Source: Polyangia bacterium
Lineage (GTDB): Bacteria > Myxococcota_A > Polyangia > Nannocystales > Nannocystaceae
Direction: 5' to 3'
DNA length: 64,000 nt
NCBI GenBank assembly: GCA_030430565.1
Contig: JAUIKS010000005.1
Location: forward strand, 62,001-126,000
Positions 61,522 through 64,000 of this stretch are shown here, in pieces. A program made the position numbers and the translations under genes. The notes under the pieces are model-generated. The model saw only the letters and a list, made by a program, of their open reading frames with translations. It was not told the origin of the DNA and did not search any database. Positions within the stretch are counted from its first letter, which is position 1. Each line of letters starts with the position of its first letter.

Positions 61522-64000
61522 ATGCCGAAGCGCCCGGTACCACGCGAGCAGCGAGCGCTCTTGCGGCTGCTCCACGACGAGCTCGGCTACCCGGCGCAGC
61601 GCGTTGATATCGACGACGAGACCGGCGACGTCACCGTGCGCGAACGCGCCCGGAGACCGCCCCGGCTCGTCGGCGTGCGCACGCGGGAGCACGCGGCGGC
61701 GCGCGAAGCCAGGCTCGAGGACGCGCGCCTCCGGCTGCGCGCGCGTCTGTCCGAATGCGCAGGCGAAGGCGGATTCATCTACCGCGACGCGCCGAGCGCC
61801 AGTGAGACGACGGAGCTCTTGGAGGTCGTGCGCAATGCCGCGACCGACGGCGCGCTGCAGCTCGAGCCGTGGCCGGGCCTCCCGCCGCACCGCGCGCCGT
61901 GGGGACGCTGCGGGCACCGGGAGCGCGACCAGCTGCGCGCGCCGGGTGACGTCAAGGCGCTGCTGCGTCGGTGCCACAACCGCCTGCACGGCCGCGGCTC
62001 CGAGAGCGAGGAGGAAGACCTCGCCATGGACATGGTCCGCGTGCTCCTGGCCAAGGCCCACGACGAACGCCAGACCGGCGCGCTGGAGTTCTACTGCGCG
62101 CCGCTCGAGTACCGCAGCGCCGCCGGTCGCGAGGCCGTCGCCGCCCGCGTGCAGGCGCTGTTTCACGCGCTCAAGCGCGAGCACGACGACCTCTTCCGCC
62201 CGCACGAGCGCATCTCGGTGGGCCCGCGGGCGCTGTGCGACGTGGTCGTCGAGCTGCAGCCCTTCCGCCTGCTCCCAAGCCCAGAAGCGGACAGCGCGGA
62301 CGCGAGCGCGGCCGACCCCGACATCATCGGCCGCGCGTACGAGGAGTACACCGCCCGCCACATGAAGCGAAAGCGCGGGCAGTTCTTCACGAACCCGCTC
62401 GTCATCCAGCTGCTCGTGGCGATGATTAATCCTGGCCCAAAGGACATCGTTCTCGATCCGGCGGGCGGCAGCGGCGGGTTCTTGACCGCGGCGCTCCGCC
62501 ACGTCCGCCGTCAGCTGCGAGCCCGTGATTCGGAGCCGACGGCCGGCGCCCGCGCGAACGCGGCCGCCGGCGAGCGCCTGTTCATGACCGACATCAGCCG
62601 GCGACTCGTCAAGATCGCCCGCGCGGCGATGATCCTCGGCAGCGCGCCCAGGGCCTGCGTCACCGCTGGTGACGCGCTCGGGCCGTACCCGCGCCTTGAT
62701 CCTCGGCTGCTCACCAACGCCGGCCACGAGCGGCCGACGGTGATCCTCACCAACCCGCCCTTCGCCGGCGTCGGCGAGGGTAAGGTCACCCAGCCCGAGA
62801 CCCTGCGCCGCTTCGCCTGCGGTCATCGCTGGGTCGAGCGAGGCGGCGACTGGGGTCCCAGTGACACGCTGCTCGCCGAGGGCGCGCCGCCCGAGCTGCT
62901 GTTCTTCGAGCGCTGCCTCGACTGGCTCGCGCCCGGCGGGCGGCTCGGCATCATCCTGCCCAAGAGCTTCCTCGACACCGCCACGTACCTACCGGCGCGG
63001 CGGCTGCTGCTCGCGCGCTGCCAGCTGCTCGCGGTGATCAACTGTCACCGCCACACCTTTCAGCCGCACACGGGCGTGCGCACGTGCCTGCTGGTCGCGC
63101 GCAAGCGCGGCGCCGACGAGCGCGCGCGGCCGTCGGCGAGCTTCGTCGACGAGCCCATCTTTATGGCGCTCTCGCGCAAGGTCGGGCAAGACAGCGAGGG
63201 GCGACCGATCTACCGTCGCGACGCCCAGGGCGCATTGCTCACGACGCTCGACGAGGACCTCTCGAGCCTCGCGCGCGCGTTCGCCCTGCACTCGGCGGGG
63301 ACCTTAGCGATCGAGTCCGAGCACGCCTTTACGATCCGCCGCGGCCAGCTCGACGACGAGCTGCGCCTCAACCCGCAGGCCTTCCTCCCCAGCCTCAACG
63401 CGACCCTGCGCGCCGTCATGCGCATCGACGAGCGCGCGGGCTGGACCGTGCTCCCGCTCGCCGAGCTCGACGCGACGCTGCGCGTCTTCAAGGGCCCGCG
63501 CCTGCGCAGCGAGCCGCTGCTCATCGAGCGCGTCGAGCTCACGGCCGCCCGCGCCGACCCGCGCCGCGTCGTCGAGCCCTACTTCACGCCCTCGGCGATC
63601 CAGCAGGAGAAGTCCGACAGCGTGAAGCACCTCGACACCGCCCGCGCCGACGAGCGCCAGGCGCGGGCGCTGGCGGCGATCCGCGTGCGGCGAGGGGACA
63701 TCCTGATCTCGCGCTCGGGGAGCGTCGGCCGCGTCTCGATCGTCACGCGCAAGCACGACGGCGCGCTCGTCAGCGACGACATGATCCGCGTGCGCGCGCC
63801 GGACCCCCGGCTGCGCGCGTACCTCTACGCCTACCTGCAGAGCGCCTACGCCCAGGATCAGCTCAGCCGCAACGAGTACGGCGCGATCCAGCAGCACATC
63901 GAGCCGCAGCACGTCCGCGACCTGCTGGTCCCGATCCCCCACGATCGCGAGCGCGTCGCCGATGTCATCCGCCACGTGCAGGCGCAGATCGAGCACCGCG
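61522..64000 (+). CDS. N6-adenine DNA methylase with specificity-like C-terminus (partial)
   Basis: Open from ATG 61522 to the window edge (826 codons, no stop seen). The middle holds HsdM-like motifs: RGQFFTNPLVIQLLVAM, motif I DPAGGSGGFL, motif IV NPPF. The region after about residue 620 (AELDATLRVFKGPRL.., RRGDILISRSGSVGRVSIV, YLYAYLQSA..) resembles a type I/IIG target-recognition domain. The N-terminus (about 1-250) is unlike HsdM. Methylation of one adenine in a specific site is the expected role; no restriction gene is in view. It could be a type IIG or BREX PglX-like enzyme. Confidence 0.8.
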   Translation, partial: MPKRPVPREQRALLRLLHDELGYPAQRVDIDDETGDVTVRERARRPPRLVGVRTREHAAAREARLEDARLRLRARLSECAGEGGFIYRDAPSASETTELLEVVRNAATDGALQLEPWPGLPPHRAPWGRCGHRERDQLRAPGDVKALLRRCHNRLHGRGSESEEEDLAMDMVRVLLAKAHDERQTGALEFYCAPLEYRSAAGREAVAARVQALFHALKREHDDLFRPHERISVGPRALCDVVVELQPFRLLPSPEADSADASAADPDIIGRAYEEYTARHMKRKRGQFFTNPLVIQLLVAMINPGPKDIVLDPAGGSGGFLTAALRHVRRQLRARDSEPTAGARANAAAGERLFMTDISRRLVKIARAAMILGSAPRACVTAGDALGPYPRLDPRLLTNAGHERPTVILTNPPFAGVGEGKVTQPETLRRFACGHRWVERGGDWGPSDTLLAEGAPPELLFFERCLDWLAPGGRLGIILPKSFLDTATYLPARRLLLARCQLLAVINCHRHTFQPHTGVRTCLLVARKRGADERARPSASFVDEPIFMALSRKVGQDSEGRPIYRRDAQGALLTTLDEDLSSLARAFALHSAGTLAIESEHAFTIRRGQLDDELRLNPQAFLPSLNATLRAVMRIDERAGWTVLPLAELDATLRVFKGPRLRSEPLLIERVELTAARADPRRVVEPYFTPSAIQQEKSDSVKHLDTARADERQARALAAIRVRRGDILISRSGSVGRVSIVTRKHDGALVSDDMIRVRAPDPRLRAYLYAYLQSAYAQDQLSRNEYGAIQQHIEPQHVRDLLVPIPHDRERVADVIRHVQAQIEHR

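Noticed and set aside
61405..62826. A 473-codon frame on the minus strand
   Set aside because: Shadow of the methylase gene, whose DPAGGSGG and NPPF motifs are on the plus strand.

Overview
The window is very GC-rich and carries many lipoproteins with Ser/Thr/Gly linkers, an FHA/Ser-Thr kinase style of signalling and squalene-processing genes. This points to a myxobacterium, most likely of the Nannocystis/Plesiocystis/Enhygromyxa branch. That placement is inference from gene content; no phylogenetic marker was compared.

Chromosomal backbone, left (1-32230): a methyltransferase with a long acidic tail, a lipoprotein ApbE, a membrane Ser/Thr kinase with TPRs, FabV enoyl reductase, two secreted lipoproteins, a squalene-cyclase-like protein lacking the DxDD acid followed by a squalene epoxidase, an RluA-type pseudouridine synthase, a UbiA prenyltransferase pair, a tandem of an intact and a degenerate amidohydrolase lipoprotein, RidA, SpeA arginine decarboxylase, EttA, a deoxyhypusine-synthase-like enzyme, DapD, a lytic transglycosylase, an FHA-GGDEF protein with a broken GGDEF motif, and the tmRNA gene ssrA.

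Integrated element (32231-59144): a 26.9-kb island sits in the 3' end of ssrA, bounded by perfect 33-bp direct repeats, with a tyrosine integrase and an excisionase-like gene next to attL. Both ends carry a shared 19-bp sequence that looks like integrase arm sites. The left end brings its own terminator; the original ssrA terminator now lies beyond attR. The transfer/replication part has an HerA/TraD-type ATPase, two replication-relaxation-type proteins, membrane proteins, ArdA antirestriction protein, and a primase-like protein with altered zinc-finger and Toprim residues. Two intergenic regions (38.5-39.2 kb and 42.8-43.1 kb) are packed with long inverted repeats. Cargo includes a transglutaminase-like/HExxH pair, a ParD/ParE-type toxin-antitoxin pair, a DUF488-DUF488-dual-OB operon, a large serine recombinase (possibly a nested element), a lipoprotein group with a metalloprotease, small Xre regulators, and at the right end a divergent GHKL-ATPase versus STAS-wHTH module followed by an unknown protein, a Cys-rich protein and a GIY-YIG nuclease. 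This last module is the best candidate for an undescribed system.

Chromosomal backbone, right (59145-64000): the displaced ssrA terminator, GrpB-family protein, a Cys-rich lipoprotein, an AraC-MGMT (Ada-like) protein and the first 826 codons of a DNA adenine methylase with a C-terminal specificity-like region that runs off the window.
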